Source of the DNA: Flavobacterium psychrotolerans
GTDB taxonomy: Bacteria > Bacteroidota > Bacteroidia > Flavobacteriales > Flavobacteriaceae
Assembly: GCF_003097635.1 (NCBI RefSeq)
Contig: NZ_QCZI01000004.1
Coordinates: 169,034-233,033, forward strand
Length of the DNA stretch: 64,000 nucleotides
Direction: 5' to 3'
Each line of letters begins with the position of its first letter. The first letter of the stretch is position 1. The position numbers and the translations under genes are program-made. Positions 27,808 through 36,644 of this stretch are shown in pieces. A model generated the notes under the pieces. That model worked only from the letters and a program-made list of their open reading frames with translations, ran no database searches and was not told the DNA's origin.

Positions 27808-28360
27808 AGTGGTAGGTTATGTTAATTTGCATAAAAAATAATAAATTTCATAATTTCATATCCTTCAAAAATGCATCTTTTGGGCCGACCTTTTTTGTGA
27901 AATTGTGAAAATTATTCCTCTTTAAATGCGTTAGGTTAAGTTTGTTTGTAAATTAGACTTTAAATTTATGTAAATTTTAATCATTTTATCACAAATTTTA
28001 GTACACCTGCTTACGAAAACGTAGTAGTGTTAAAAACTTTGTATCATTTATTGATAAACGAATCCATGAATGGGCAAAAAAATCATTTTTATGACTTTTA
28101 CCTATTTCATCCTGAAATTTATATCGATATCGTTTAGCGAGTAGACTGATTTTATGTTATTCTTTATTTTTTGTTATTTTTATTGGTAAAAAATTAATTG
28201 AAAAAAGTAGTCTATTTTAGAATTACAATTTGGAAATTCTTTTATATATTTTTCAACATACGATTCAGATCTCTTTTGCATGCCAGTTACATGAGAGTTA
28301 CATCCTTGTTACTCTTGTTTTTTTTTTTTGTATCTTTTTGATAATAAGACAGCATATAAA
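27808..28360. other. 553-bp intergenic region, no gene
   Basis: AT-rich spacer between the giant surface protein gene and the E1 gene. The only structure seen is an imperfect inverted repeat (AGAGTTAC/GTTACTCT, about 28294-28315) followed by a T12 run at 28318-28329 on the plus strand, with no plus-strand gene before it. No exact promoter match for the giant gene was found. Confidence 0.5.
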
Positions 28361-30340
28361 TTAGTAAGCCAACAATTTTTTCAGTTCCGTTTCAAAGCGT
28401 CCCTTTGATAAATATTGATCTTCGAGGGTCTTCATAAACGGAATTGGACTGTCTAAACTCGCAACACGTATTACCGGAGCGTCAAGATATTCGAAACAAT
28501 TTTCCATAATCATTGCTGAAATATCGCTGGAGATTCCGCCAAAAAAACTGTCCTCCTGTAAAATAATTACTTTGTTTGTTTTTTTTACCGATGCATAGAT
28601 GGCTTCCGTGTCTAATGGTTTCAAAGTGCGCAAATCCAATACATCGGCAGAAATATCAGGATTATTGCCTAACGTTTCCAATGCCCAATGCACAGCGGCA
28701 CCGAAGGCAATGATGGTAACCTGAGTCCCTTCCTTTAATAGAGTCGCTTTTCCCAAGGGCAACGTGTAATAATCTGTTGGAACCTCTTGGTAAATGCTTC
28801 TGTACAATTGTTTGTGTTCAAAAAACAATACGGGATTGGGATCATTAATGGAAGTTGCTAAAAGTCCTTTGGCATCATAAGGAAAAGCGGGATATACTAC
28901 CTTTAATCCCGGCGTTTTGGTAAACCAGGCTTCATTGGTTTGCGAGTGAAATGGTCCCGCTTGCGTTCCCCCGCCACATGGCATCCGAATGACAACATCT
29001 GCTTTTTCCTGCCATCTGTAATGGGATTTGGCCAATAAATTTACAATAGGATTGAATCCGGTGGAAACGAAATCGGCAAATTGCATTTCAACAATCGCCT
29101 TGTAGCCATTGATCGACAATCCCATTCCGGCTGAAACAACCGCACTTTCGCAAATGGGGGTATTGATTACTCTTCCCTTTCCGAATTGATCCACAAAACC
29201 TTCCGTGATTTTGAAAGCGCCACCATATTCAGCAATATCCTGGCCCATAATTACAGAATTCTCATGACGCTCCATGGATTGTTTTAACACTTGCGAAACG
29301 GCGTCTACAAAACGAATTTTCTCCACTTTTTCAGATGGGATAATTTCTTCAAAATCGTACGCTTTATAGACGTCATTTAATTCGGTATCGTAATTCGCTA
29401 TTATTTCCGCTTCGGTATTGGCAATTAACAAATGGTCGTCAATTTCTTTTCTGATTTCGCTTCGCCAAATTTCGTCTTGAGGAACCGTTAGTATTTTCTG
29501 TTCTATTAAATAACTCCTAAAGGTATCCACAGGATCTTTTTCTGCCCATAAATCCATCAATTCCTGAGGAACATATTTGGTGCCACTAGCCTCTTCATGA
29601 CCTCGCATCCTAAAAGTTTTAAATTCCACCAAGACAGGACGCGATTTTTTTCTCATTGAATTCACGATTTTAGTGAGTTCTACATATACTTCCAGAATGT
29701 TATTCCCGTCAATAATATGGCTTTCCATCCCGTAGCCAACTCCTTTATCTGCTAAATTTTCACATCGATATTGTTCATTTGTAGGAGTAGAAAGTCCGTA
29801 GCCATTATTTTCAATAACAAATAAAACGGGCAAGTCCCAAACCGAAGCAATGTTTAAGGCTTCATGAAAATCGCCTTCACTGGTAGCGCCTTCACCCGTA
29901 AAAACAGCAGTTACTTTGCCATTTTTCTTCAATTTATTGGCCAAGGCAATCCCGTCAGCAACACCCAATTGCGGTCCCAAATGCGAAATCATTCCTATAA
30001 TTTTATATTCCTGCGTTCCAAAATGGAAACTTCTGTCCCGACCTTTGGTAAATCCATTGGCTTTGCCCTGCCATTGCGAAAATAAACGGCATAACGGAAT
30101 ATCCCTTCCAGTAAAAACCCCTAAATTTCGGTGCATGGGCAGGATATATTCATCTTTCTCTAAAACGGCAGCAACACCAACCGAAATTGCTTCTTGCCCT
30201 ATTCCGGAAAACCATTTGGACACTTTTCCTTGACGTATAAGAATAAGCATTTTCTCCTCAATCAGCCTAGGCTTGATTATTTTTTTATATAAATCCAATA
30301 ATTTTATGTCAGTCAGATTTTTTCTGTCGAAGTTCATCAT
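28361..30340 (-). CDS. 2-oxoacid dehydrogenase E1, fused alpha and beta subunits
   Basis: Thiamine-diphosphate enzyme of 659 residues joining E1-alpha (about 1-320) and E1-beta (about 345-659) in one chain, the usual arrangement in flavobacteria for the branched-chain 2-oxoacid dehydrogenase E1. The ThDP motif starts GEGATSEGDFHEA and ends ENNGYG in the alpha part; the beta part has GQDIAEYGGAFKITEG, PICESA and EMQFADF. It decarboxylates 2-oxoacids and passes the acyl group to lipoyl-E2, which is not in this window. A pyruvate or acetoin substrate is possible. A TACTTTTG box (30363-30370) lies just upstream, without a well-spaced -33. Confidence 0.9.
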   Translation of the reverse strand: MMNFDRKNLTDIKLLDLYKKIIKPRLIEEKMLILIRQGKVSKWFSGIGQEAISVGVAAVLEKDEYILPMHRNLGVFTGRDIPLCRLFSQWQGKANGFTKGRDRSFHFGTQEYKIIGMISHLGPQLGVADGIALANKLKKNGKVTAVFTGEGATSEGDFHEALNIASVWDLPVLFVIENNGYGLSTPTNEQYRCENLADKGVGYGMESHIIDGNNILEVYVELTKIVNSMRKKSRPVLVEFKTFRMRGHEEASGTKYVPQELMDLWAEKDPVDTFRSYLIEQKILTVPQDEIWRSEIRKEIDDHLLIANTEAEIIANYDTELNDVYKAYDFEEIIPSEKVEKIRFVDAVSQVLKQSMERHENSVIMGQDIAEYGGAFKITEGFVDQFGKGRVINTPICESAVVSAGMGLSINGYKAIVEMQFADFVSTGFNPIVNLLAKSHYRWQEKADVVIRMPCGGGTQAGPFHSQTNEAWFTKTPGLKVVYPAFPYDAKGLLATSINDPNPVLFFEHKQLYRSIYQEVPTDYYTLPLGKATLLKEGTQVTIIAFGAAVHWALETLGNNPDISADVLDLRTLKPLDTEAIYASVKKTNKVIILQEDSFFGGISSDISAMIMENCFEYLDAPVIRVASLDSPIPFMKTLEDQYLSKGRFETELKKLLAY

Positions 30341-30510
30341 AATTAAGTACCAATTAGTTCCTCAAAAGTATGAAAAATAACAATTAGACCTAAAAATGTT
30401 TGATTTATTTAAATTGTTGATAACTTTAAAAATTCCGTTTTATAATTATTATTTATATTTGTGGCAATAAGGCGTAACAATCCTTAAGTTATTAACAATA
30501 AAACTGTAGT

Positions 30511-31461
30511 ATGCAAAACATTCCTAGTGTTGACTTGCGTGATTTCCTTTCGGATGACCCGAAACGTAAACAAAAATTTGTAAATGAAATCGGAAAAGCC
30601 TTTGAAGACATTGGCTTTGTGGCGCTAAAAGGTCATTTCTTAAATGATCAATTGGTTGATGAATTGTATGGTGAAATTAGAAATTTTTTCTCCCTTCCCT
30701 TGGAAATCAAGGACAGTTATGAAATTCCGGGAATTGGAGGCCAACGGGGTTACGTCTCTTTTGGAAAAGAGCATGCCAAAGGCAGAAAAGAAGGTGATTT
30801 GAAAGAATTTTGGCATTTTGGACAATATGTGGACAAAGATTCAAAATACGCTTCAGAATATCCAGACAATGTAACCGTTACAGAATTGCCACGTTTTAAT
30901 GTTGTGGGAAAAGAAGCCTATCAAATGCTTGAAAAAACGGGTATTTATGTTTTAAGAGCTTTGGCTTTGCATCTTGGATTGGACGAATTCTATTTTGATG
31001 ATTTTGGAAAAGAAGGAAATTCTATTTTAAGACCTATTCATTATCCGCCCATTACCTCGGAACCTGCCAATGCGATTCGGGCTGCGGCTCATGGTGATAT
31101 TAACTTGATTACGCTTTTGATGGGAGCGCAAGGTCGTGGATTGCAAGTTCAAAACCACGATGGCCAATGGATTGATGCTATTGCTGAACCCGATGAGTTG
31201 GTGATTAATGTGGGGGATATGCTTTCTCGTCATACCAACAATAAACTAAAATCTACGATTCATCAGGTTGTGAACCCACCAAGGGAATTGTGGGGAACTT
31301 CACGTTATTCCATTCCGTTTTTTATGCACCCTGTTAGCGATATGCGTTTGGACTGTTTGGAGAATTGTATTGATGCTGAAAACCCGAAAAAATATGACGA
31401 TATTTCTGCTGGAGAATTCTTGCATGAACGTTTGGTTGATTTGGGATTAATCAAAAAATAG
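30511..31461 (+). CDS. isopenicillin N synthase family 2OG/Fe(II)-type oxygenase
   Basis: Non-haem iron oxygenase of 316 residues with the N-terminal DIOX_N region (PSVDLRDFL; DIGFVALKGH) and the C-terminal double-stranded beta-helix. Iron ligands are the HGD of AAHGDINLITLL and the histidine of STIHQVV, and RYSIPFF supplies the arginine and serine that bind the 2-oxoglutarate carboxylate. Substrate cannot be told from sequence; homologues are widespread in flavobacteria as single genes. A TATATTTG box at 30454-30461 is the probable promoter. Confidence 0.88.
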   Translation: MQNIPSVDLRDFLSDDPKRKQKFVNEIGKAFEDIGFVALKGHFLNDQLVDELYGEIRNFFSLPLEIKDSYEIPGIGGQRGYVSFGKEHAKGRKEGDLKEFWHFGQYVDKDSKYASEYPDNVTVTELPRFNVVGKEAYQMLEKTGIYVLRALALHLGLDEFYFDDFGKEGNSILRPIHYPPITSEPANAIRAAAHGDINLITLLMGAQGRGLQVQNHDGQWIDAIAEPDELVINVGDMLSRHTNNKLKSTIHQVVNPPRELWGTSRYSIPFFMHPVSDMRLDCLENCIDAENPKKYDDISAGEFLHERLVDLGLIKK

Positions 31462-31477
31462 AATTTATCTTATTCCA

Positions 31478-31524
31478 TAAAAAGACATTGAGCCTATTTC
31501 AAAATAGCTCAGTGTCTTTTTTTT
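31478..31524 (+). terminator. terminator after the oxygenase gene
   Basis: A hairpin with arms AAAAAGACATTGAGC and GCTCAGTGTCTTTTT (small bulges) ends in a run of T on the plus strand, 17 bp after the oxygenase stop. The opposite strand is A/T flanked too, so it may also serve the small minus-strand genes that converge on it. Confidence 0.8.
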
Positions 31525-31530
31525 ATGTAA

Positions 31531-31752
31531 TTATTCAGTACCATTTATTTTTTGATGCAATTGATTCAATAAGACCTGATACCTACTGATTTCAATTAAG
31601 TCATCATCCTCTTCTGAAAAATCAAGTAATTCATCCAATAATTCACTAACTTCTAGGAGTTTATTATTGGCTTCCTTATTTTGTTTATTGGCAATAAAAT
31701 CAATTATTTCCTGAACGCTGTTTTTTAAAACAACGAATTTATTACTTTCCAT
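31531..31752 (-). CDS. small acidic helical protein, unknown function
   Basis: A 73-residue protein, not recognised. It is rich in leucine, glutamate and aspartate (DELLDFSEEDDDLIEI) and has a heptad-like pattern suggesting helices or a coiled coil. No signal peptide. It starts 6 bp after the stop of the 51-residue lysine-rich gene and is the last member of a three-gene minus-strand operon. The opposite charge of the two small proteins suggests they could bind each other. Confidence 0.65.
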   Translation of the reverse strand: MESNKFVVLKNSVQEIIDFIANKQNKEANNKLLEVSELLDELLDFSEEDDDLIEISRYQVLLNQLHQKINGTE

Positions 31753-31758
31753 ATTTTT

Positions 31759-31914
31759 CTATTTAGCATCTCCTGAAGTGTTACTTTCATTGAATTTTTT
31801 TACAATTTGTTTCAATTTTTCCTTGCGAAGGACTTCGGCATTTTTAACCTTATCTTGGGCTTTATGCAACTTATCATTGTGCTTTTTGATATTTCTTTCG
31901 TTGTTTCTACTCAT
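31759..31914 (-). CDS. 51-residue lysine-rich helical protein, unknown function
   Basis: The frame starts with ATG at 31912-31914 (MSRNNERNIKKHNDKLHKAQ) and ends with TAG at 31759-31761. It is very basic and helical in character, with no membrane segment. Its start overlaps the stop of the 181-residue gene as ATGA, which strongly supports real translation by coupling. Function unknown; nucleic-acid binding or a partner for the acidic 73-residue protein is possible. Confidence 0.65.
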   Translation of the reverse strand: MSRNNERNIKKHNDKLHKAQDKVKNAEVLRKEKLKQIVKKFNESNTSGDAK

Positions 31915-32456
31915 TCTAATTCTCTTTTAATTTCCTCTAGTGTTTTATTGGAATATATCAATTCGTTTATTATTTTTTGTCTCAACACATCTATATCCTC
32001 ATAGTCAAAATGTTTTGCCCAGGAAGTCAAATTCAGCAAATTCCGAATTTGTTTTATCTTTTTTGCAGTTTCAAAACTCGTGCGAAGTACCGCTTTTCTA
32101 TCATATTCGGGATTGTTTTTATGCTGATAATTTGCAGTATTTGAGGTAAAGTTGGTTTCAATATAATACAATTCTTCGTTCACATTATCTGGGTAAAAAC
32201 TGGTCCAAAGTGCAAATCCCAATTTGGTTTTAGGGCTAGTCTCCGGTTGCAATGGTTCCAACCGCCACTTGCTATTTGCCAATCGTCCCCAGTGGTTGGA
32301 TAATCGATACATCCCGATTTGGGTATAATAATAAGAACTTCCCGATTTACTTATAAAATCAGCCTTTTTGTTATTTATTTCTTGTAACGTAACTTCCTTA
32401 AATATACAAAAAGTATTTTTGAAAGCGTTCGGTTTTGGACGTTCTTTTATATCCAT
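31911..32456 (-). CDS. conserved hypothetical protein, 181 residues
   Basis: Not recognised. Soluble, without signal peptide or membrane segment. The central part has aromatic-rich beta-like stretches (SYYYTQIGMYRLSNHWGRLA; LGFALWTSFYPDN), and the last 60 residues look helical and charged (TLEEIKRELE). It is the first gene of a three-gene operon of small proteins, followed by an ATGA overlap with the 51-residue gene. Nothing ties it to a known pathway; the arrangement is compatible with a small two- or three-component system. Confidence 0.7.
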   Translation of the reverse strand: MDIKERPKPNAFKNTFCIFKEVTLQEINNKKADFISKSGSSYYYTQIGMYRLSNHWGRLANSKWRLEPLQPETSPKTKLGFALWTSFYPDNVNEELYYIETNFTSNTANYQHKNNPEYDRKAVLRTSFETAKKIKQIRNLLNLTSWAKHFDYEDIDVLRQKIINELIYSNKTLEEIKRELE

Positions 32457-32483
32457 ACTAAAAATTAAGAAATGTAATTATAC

Positions 32484-32522
32484 AAAAAAACCATTACAAT
32501 ACTACTATTTTAATGGTTTTTT
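32484..32522 (-). terminator. terminator of the endonuclease gene
   Basis: On the minus strand AAAAAACCATTA pairs with TAATGGTTTTTT around a 15-nt loop, 20 bp after the endonuclease stop. The symmetrical A and T flanks could let it work in both directions. Confidence 0.7.
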
Positions 32523-32541
32523 GTGTCAATTTGAATACCCT

Positions 32542-34509
32542 TTATTTGATAACAATTTTCTTATACAGTGTCTTATTATCAGAGGTGATTTTAGCCAAAT
32601 AAATTCCAGAGGCCAAATCAATTCTTAATCGGGTTTCACCAATGAAGGACGTGTTGAATAATTTAGCGCCAGAAAGACTATAAATCTCAATCGTACTTTG
32701 ATCGCTTATTCCAAAAACAGTGATAAAGTCTTTTGCTGGATTGGGGTAGATCACTACCTTTGAATCGGAAAAATCATTGGTAGATAAAGTTGAAAACCAT
32801 TGTTGCCCCACTTTGGCTCCAAAAATATAATCCGCTAAATTTGGATAATCTATAAATGGATTTCTGTTTACTTGCCAAGTGTAGATATAGTTATTTCTAT
32901 TCATTTCGAAATCATCGGCCTTATCTGTTTGATTCCAATCCAGCAAAGTCGCCAAATCTCCTATTTGACCAATATTGCTTTCGGTAGTATCACCATTTAC
33001 TACGCTCAAGGCATTATACCGAACTGCCATATAAAATACGGAGCGGGCAACATCACCATGCCAACTTCCTTGGCTTCCTATTGGTCCGTTATAATCTACA
33101 CCATAATTTCTGTTGTTTCTAGAGGAATTTTCCTGACCGTCCTCAGCACGAATATGATGAGCGTCTCCATGTCCTGTTGCAATAACATCCGGGCCTGTAG
33201 TTGTCCAGACATTAATTCCTTGAGGCGTACTCGAAGTGGCATCGGCAAATCCACCACGTGATTGACAATATATGTGTTCCCTGTTCCATTTCCCAATAAT
33301 GCTATTCCCAACTTGATAATCTATTTTAGAACGAGGTTCTTCAACATACATTAACCAAACTTGATTGCTATTTGCGGGATTTTGATCTGATTTTTTTAAT
33401 ATAGCATATATGTCTCCATAAACATGGGCATGAACTACGGCCGGATTCGCAATTATATCCTGTAGCCCTTGTTTTAAGGCAGCACCAGATAACCCTTCAA
33501 TAGAAGCATAATAACCCGCCGGTGCGGTATTTGCAACCAAACCATAAGTTGGGTTTAAAGGCGTTCCGAAAGGCAAAACGGTAAAATTGATATCATTGAC
33601 TCTTATAATCAAACTATTGTTATTAAAATAATATTCTACTGACGGGGAGGTTAACTGAATTTTTAGTTCTTCGTCACCTTCATTCACGCCATCATTAAGG
33701 ATTTTAATTGTTGCACTTCCGCTTGTTGCCCCAACAGGAATTGTGATGCTCAAATTCCCTGAATAATCACTTGCTTTAAAACTGCCATTATTAAGCGTAA
33801 AATTCAACACTAGTGGACTATTTACAATAACCTTACTCACTGTTGATGTAATAATCAGATTCTGCCCCTCGTCAATTGTGGTTAAATTAGTTGACGTTGT
33901 TACATAATTAAAAAGAATACCTGAACCATCATTGTTAACTCCAGGAGTTGGTGTTTTCACTTCATAAGTTCCGTCATTTTTTCTTTGTATAGAATGCGTT
34001 TGCACTGCCAAAGTTTGGTTTTCGTTAACACAAACTGTGAGCCCAAAAATGGCCATCAAAGCTGTTGGTTTAGTGGTTGCACCATTTGAATAAGCAAGAG
34101 CATCAATCAAACCCGTTGCAGTGGCAAGAGTATTATTTGGAAAATCTGTTGCATTGCCAAGATACAAAGCCACGGCATCTGGTCCGTTTTGTATGGTTGC
34201 GGTACCAAAAGTTAAAGCCGGTGTTGGGGAAACGGTTTGATTTCCTAAATGGATTATTCCGTTTACATCTGTTTTTAAACCATCTAAATCGATCGAATAA
34301 TAGCTAGTTGTTGCGGTCCCTGCTGTTGTTCCATTAAAAAAGACCAAAACATATCCATCAAGTGGAAAATTTGCCGTAGTCGATTTTAGTTCAACGAATT
34401 CTAAAATATCAGAACTTGGGGTATCAGCATCCAATTCATTAATTACAACTTGTCCATAGGAAGCGCATGCATATAAGAATACCATTGCAAAAAACGTATT
34501 TTTCATCAT
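32542..34509 (-). CDS. secreted endonuclease I family nuclease with T9SS sorting domain
   Basis: A 655-residue multidomain secreted protein: signal peptide (about 1-19, ending ASYGQ), lamin-tail-like domain (about 20-190; VVINELDADTPSSDILEFVEL), a Calx-beta-like region (about 200-300; NDGVNEGDEELKI), an EndA/NucM endonuclease I domain (about 320-560) with the catalytic NREHIYCQSRGG and GDAHHIRAED motifs, and a type A T9SS C-terminal domain (last about 75 residues; VVIYPNPAKDFITV, ending YKKIVIK). It should degrade extracellular DNA for nutrient or matrix turnover. A full promoter lies upstream. Confidence 0.93.
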   Translation of the reverse strand: MMKNTFFAMVFLYACASYGQVVINELDADTPSSDILEFVELKSTTANFPLDGYVLVFFNGTTAGTATTSYYSIDLDGLKTDVNGIIHLGNQTVSPTPALTFGTATIQNGPDAVALYLGNATDFPNNTLATATGLIDALAYSNGATTKPTALMAIFGLTVCVNENQTLAVQTHSIQRKNDGTYEVKTPTPGVNNDGSGILFNYVTTSTNLTTIDEGQNLIITSTVSKVIVNSPLVLNFTLNNGSFKASDYSGNLSITIPVGATSGSATIKILNDGVNEGDEELKIQLTSPSVEYYFNNNSLIIRVNDINFTVLPFGTPLNPTYGLVANTAPAGYYASIEGLSGAALKQGLQDIIANPAVVHAHVYGDIYAILKKSDQNPANSNQVWLMYVEEPRSKIDYQVGNSIIGKWNREHIYCQSRGGFADATSSTPQGINVWTTTGPDVIATGHGDAHHIRAEDGQENSSRNNRNYGVDYNGPIGSQGSWHGDVARSVFYMAVRYNALSVVNGDTTESNIGQIGDLATLLDWNQTDKADDFEMNRNNYIYTWQVNRNPFIDYPNLADYIFGAKVGQQWFSTLSTNDFSDSKVVIYPNPAKDFITVFGISDQSTIEIYSLSGAKLFNTSFIGETRLRIDLASGIYLAKITSDNKTLYKKIVIK

Positions 34510-34528
34510 TTTTAGAAATTTTAGTATG

Positions 34529-34561
34529 CAAATATAATCAATAATTCATTGTTTCGGCAAA
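34529..34561 (-). promoter_or_regulatory. promoter of the endonuclease gene
   Basis: On the minus strand a TTTTG -33 element is followed after 21 bp by TATATTTG. Transcription would start near 34522, about 13 nt before the ATG, giving a very short leader. Confidence 0.6.
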
Positions 34562-34611
34562 ATTGTTACAAGAATCTAAGAATGCCAAATTTATTAAACT
34601 GCAAAAATAAA

Positions 34612-34644
34612 TTGCTGAAACTCTTCTTAAAAGATGTACCTTTG
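34612..34644 (+). promoter_or_regulatory. promoter of the J-domain/KTSC gene
   Basis: TTG at 34612-34614 and TACCTTTG at 34637-34644, spaced by 22 bp, match the phylum consensus. The predicted leader is about 65 nt. Confidence 0.55.
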
Positions 34645-34716
34645 CAAAAAATTTGTCGATTTTACAATCAGAATATTTTATTTAAACACTAAAAGACAAT
34701 ACGTTACACTCATTTT

Positions 34717-35157
34717 ATGAAAAAAATTGTTGAATACCGCAAGCTATTAAATGTTGACAAAACTGTAGCCCTTAAGGATTTAAAGACTATTTATCGCAAT
34801 GCCATGAAAGAAAGCCATCCTGATAAGTTTCAGGGGAATGACACTGGATTGCATGAAGCTGAAGAAAAAAGCAAAGAAATTATTGAAGCTTATCATTTTC
34901 TTGTTAGTATCAATGCAGAAACTATTAAACAAGGATTACCCGAGTTTAATGAAACGATTGCTTCTGCTACAATTGTAGATTACAAATACGAAAACATTAG
35001 ACTTTCAATTAATTTTTCCAACGGAAGCAGCTACGAATTTATTAGCGTTCCTAAAGCTACATATGTAAAAATGGTAAATGCAGAATCTCCAAGTAGGTTT
35101 GCAAAAAGACATATATTTACTGTTTTTCCTTATAGAAAATTGAGCAATCAGGAATAA
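34717..35157 (+). CDS. J-domain protein with C-terminal KTSC domain
   Basis: A 146-residue protein. The N-terminal J-domain (about 5-68) has the essential HPD in ESHPDKF, so it can stimulate an Hsp70 ATPase. The C-terminal part (about 85-140) matches a KTSC domain: a beta-rich fold seen with lysyl-tRNA synthetase and phage proteins, here SINFSNGSSYEFISVPKATY. The two-domain form is small and stands alone, with no partner nearby. The chaperone client is unknown. Confidence 0.8.
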   Translation: MKKIVEYRKLLNVDKTVALKDLKTIYRNAMKESHPDKFQGNDTGLHEAEEKSKEIIEAYHFLVSINAETIKQGLPEFNETIASATIVDYKYENIRLSINFSNGSSYEFISVPKATYVKMVNAESPSRFAKRHIFTVFPYRKLSNQE

Positions 35158-35257
35158 TTATTTTTTTACAAAAGAAATAAGGTCTTGTTAAAATTCTCTT
35201 TTGAGCATTATTTTTTTTCGGTTTTTTGAAAAGTACAAAGCAGGATATTTGATAAAA

Positions 35258-35305
35258 GACAAGCGATTAATAAATAGAGGTAATTCTATTTATTAATCGC
35301 TTGTC
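35258..35305. terminator. perfect 20-bp inverted repeat between convergent genes
   Basis: The arms 35258-35277 and 35286-35305 are exact reverse complements (20 bp) around an 8-nt loop. Short A and T runs flank it (AAAA before, TCTTTT after). It sits between the converging J-domain and hemL genes and probably acts as a bidirectional terminator, though the stem is longer than usual. Confidence 0.6.
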
Positions 35306-35353
35306 CTCTTTTGTGCTTTATTAGACTCTAAAAAATTGTCCGAATATTTTACT

Positions 35354-36640
35354 TTAAAAAGTTTTGGAAACTTTATCAATTGCACGAATCGTAAAATCTA
35401 AATCGTCAAAAGTGAGCGCATCAGTGATAAACCAAGTTTCATATGCCGATGGTGCAATATAAATCCCTTCTTTTAATAATCCGTGAAAGAATTTTTTGAA
35501 GGTTTCATTATCCCCTTTTGCCGCACTTTGAAAATCGACAACCGGATTAGCATCAAAATGTACTGAAATCATAGAACCTACCCTATTAATGGTGAAAGTC
35601 ACCTTATTTTCCGTGAGTACCTTTCTTATTCCGGTTTCTAAATATGCTGTTTTTTCTTCTAATCTTTGAAAAACAGTATGATCCTCATTCAACGCTTTTA
35701 ACATTGCCAAACCCGCAGCCATAGCAAGAGGATTTCCAGATAATGTTCCTGCCTGATAAACTGGACCAAGAGGAGCCAAATAATTCATTATTTCATTTCT
35801 GGCGGCAAAAGCTCCAACGGGCAATCCCCCTCCAATTACTTTTCCAAAACAAACAATATCGGCTGTTATGTTATACAATTCTTGGACTCCCCCTTTTGCC
35901 AGACGAAAGCCAGTCATGACCTCATCAAAAATCAATAAAATATCATTATCAGTGCATAATTGTCTCAGTCCTTCCAAAAAACCTTTACTTGGTGGAATAC
36001 ATCCCATGTTTCCAGCAACCGGCTCTACAATGATGGCTGCAATTTCGTTTTTATTGGCCTCAATTAAGGAAGTCACATTATCCAAATCATTATAACGTGC
36101 CAATAAAGTGTCTTTTGCTGTTCCGGCAGTTACTCCTGGACTATTTGGAGTTCCAAAAGTAATGGCTCCACTTCCGGCTTGTATCAAAAAAGAATCGGAA
36201 TGACCGTGATAACAACCTGCAAATTTGATAATTTTATCTTTTTTAGTAAACCCACGAGCCAAACGAATGGCGCTCATACAAGCTTCAGTCCCTGAATTTA
36301 CAAAACGTATTTTATCAATATTGGGAACCATTGCAACGGACAAAGCGGCGATTTCAGTCTCCAAAGCTGTAGGCATTCCGAAAGAAGTTCCTAATTTAGC
36401 TCGGTGAATTACCGATTCTACAACTGGTTCGAAAGCATGTCCCAAAATCATCGGTCCCCACGAATTAATATAATCTATCAATCGGTTGCCATCTTCATCA
36501 TATAAATAGGCTCCTTTAGCACTTTTAACAAAAATTGGCGTTCCTCCTACTGCTTTGAAAGCACGAACAGGCGAATTTACACCTCCCGGAATTACTTTTT
36601 CAGCTTCAGCAAAAAGCTGACTGCTTCTTTGATATAGCAT
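35354..36640 (-). CDS. hemL: glutamate-1-semialdehyde 2,1-aminomutase
   Basis: PLP enzyme of 428 residues that makes 5-aminolevulinate from glutamate-1-semialdehyde, the second step of the C5 route to haem. Visible are the [11 protein letters not shown] opening, the [13 protein letters not shown] and CYHGHSD cofactor motifs, DEVMTGFR, and the Schiff-base lysine in [15 protein letters not shown]. Length is standard. It follows the LysM glucosaminidase gene by 4 bp, so the two are co-transcribed although unrelated in pathway. Confidence 0.96.
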   Translation of the reverse strand: MLYQRSSQLFAEAEKVIPGGVNSPVRAFKAVGGTPIFVKSAKGAYLYDEDGNRLIDYINSWGPMILGHAFEPVVESVIHRAKLGTSFGMPTALETEIAALSVAMVPNIDKIRFVNSGTEACMSAIRLARGFTKKDKIIKFAGCYHGHSDSFLIQAGSGAITFGTPNSPGVTAGTAKDTLLARYNDLDNVTSLIEANKNEIAAIIVEPVAGNMGCIPPSKGFLEGLRQLCTDNDILLIFDEVMTGFRLAKGGVQELYNITADIVCFGKVIGGGLPVGAFAARNEIMNYLAPLGPVYQAGTLSGNPLAMAAGLAMLKALNEDHTVFQRLEEKTAYLETGIRKVLTENKVTFTINRVGSMISVHFDANPVVDFQSAAKGDNETFKKFFHGLLKEGIYIAPSAYETWFITDALTFDDLDFTIRAIDKVSKTF

Positions 36641-36644
36641 AAAA

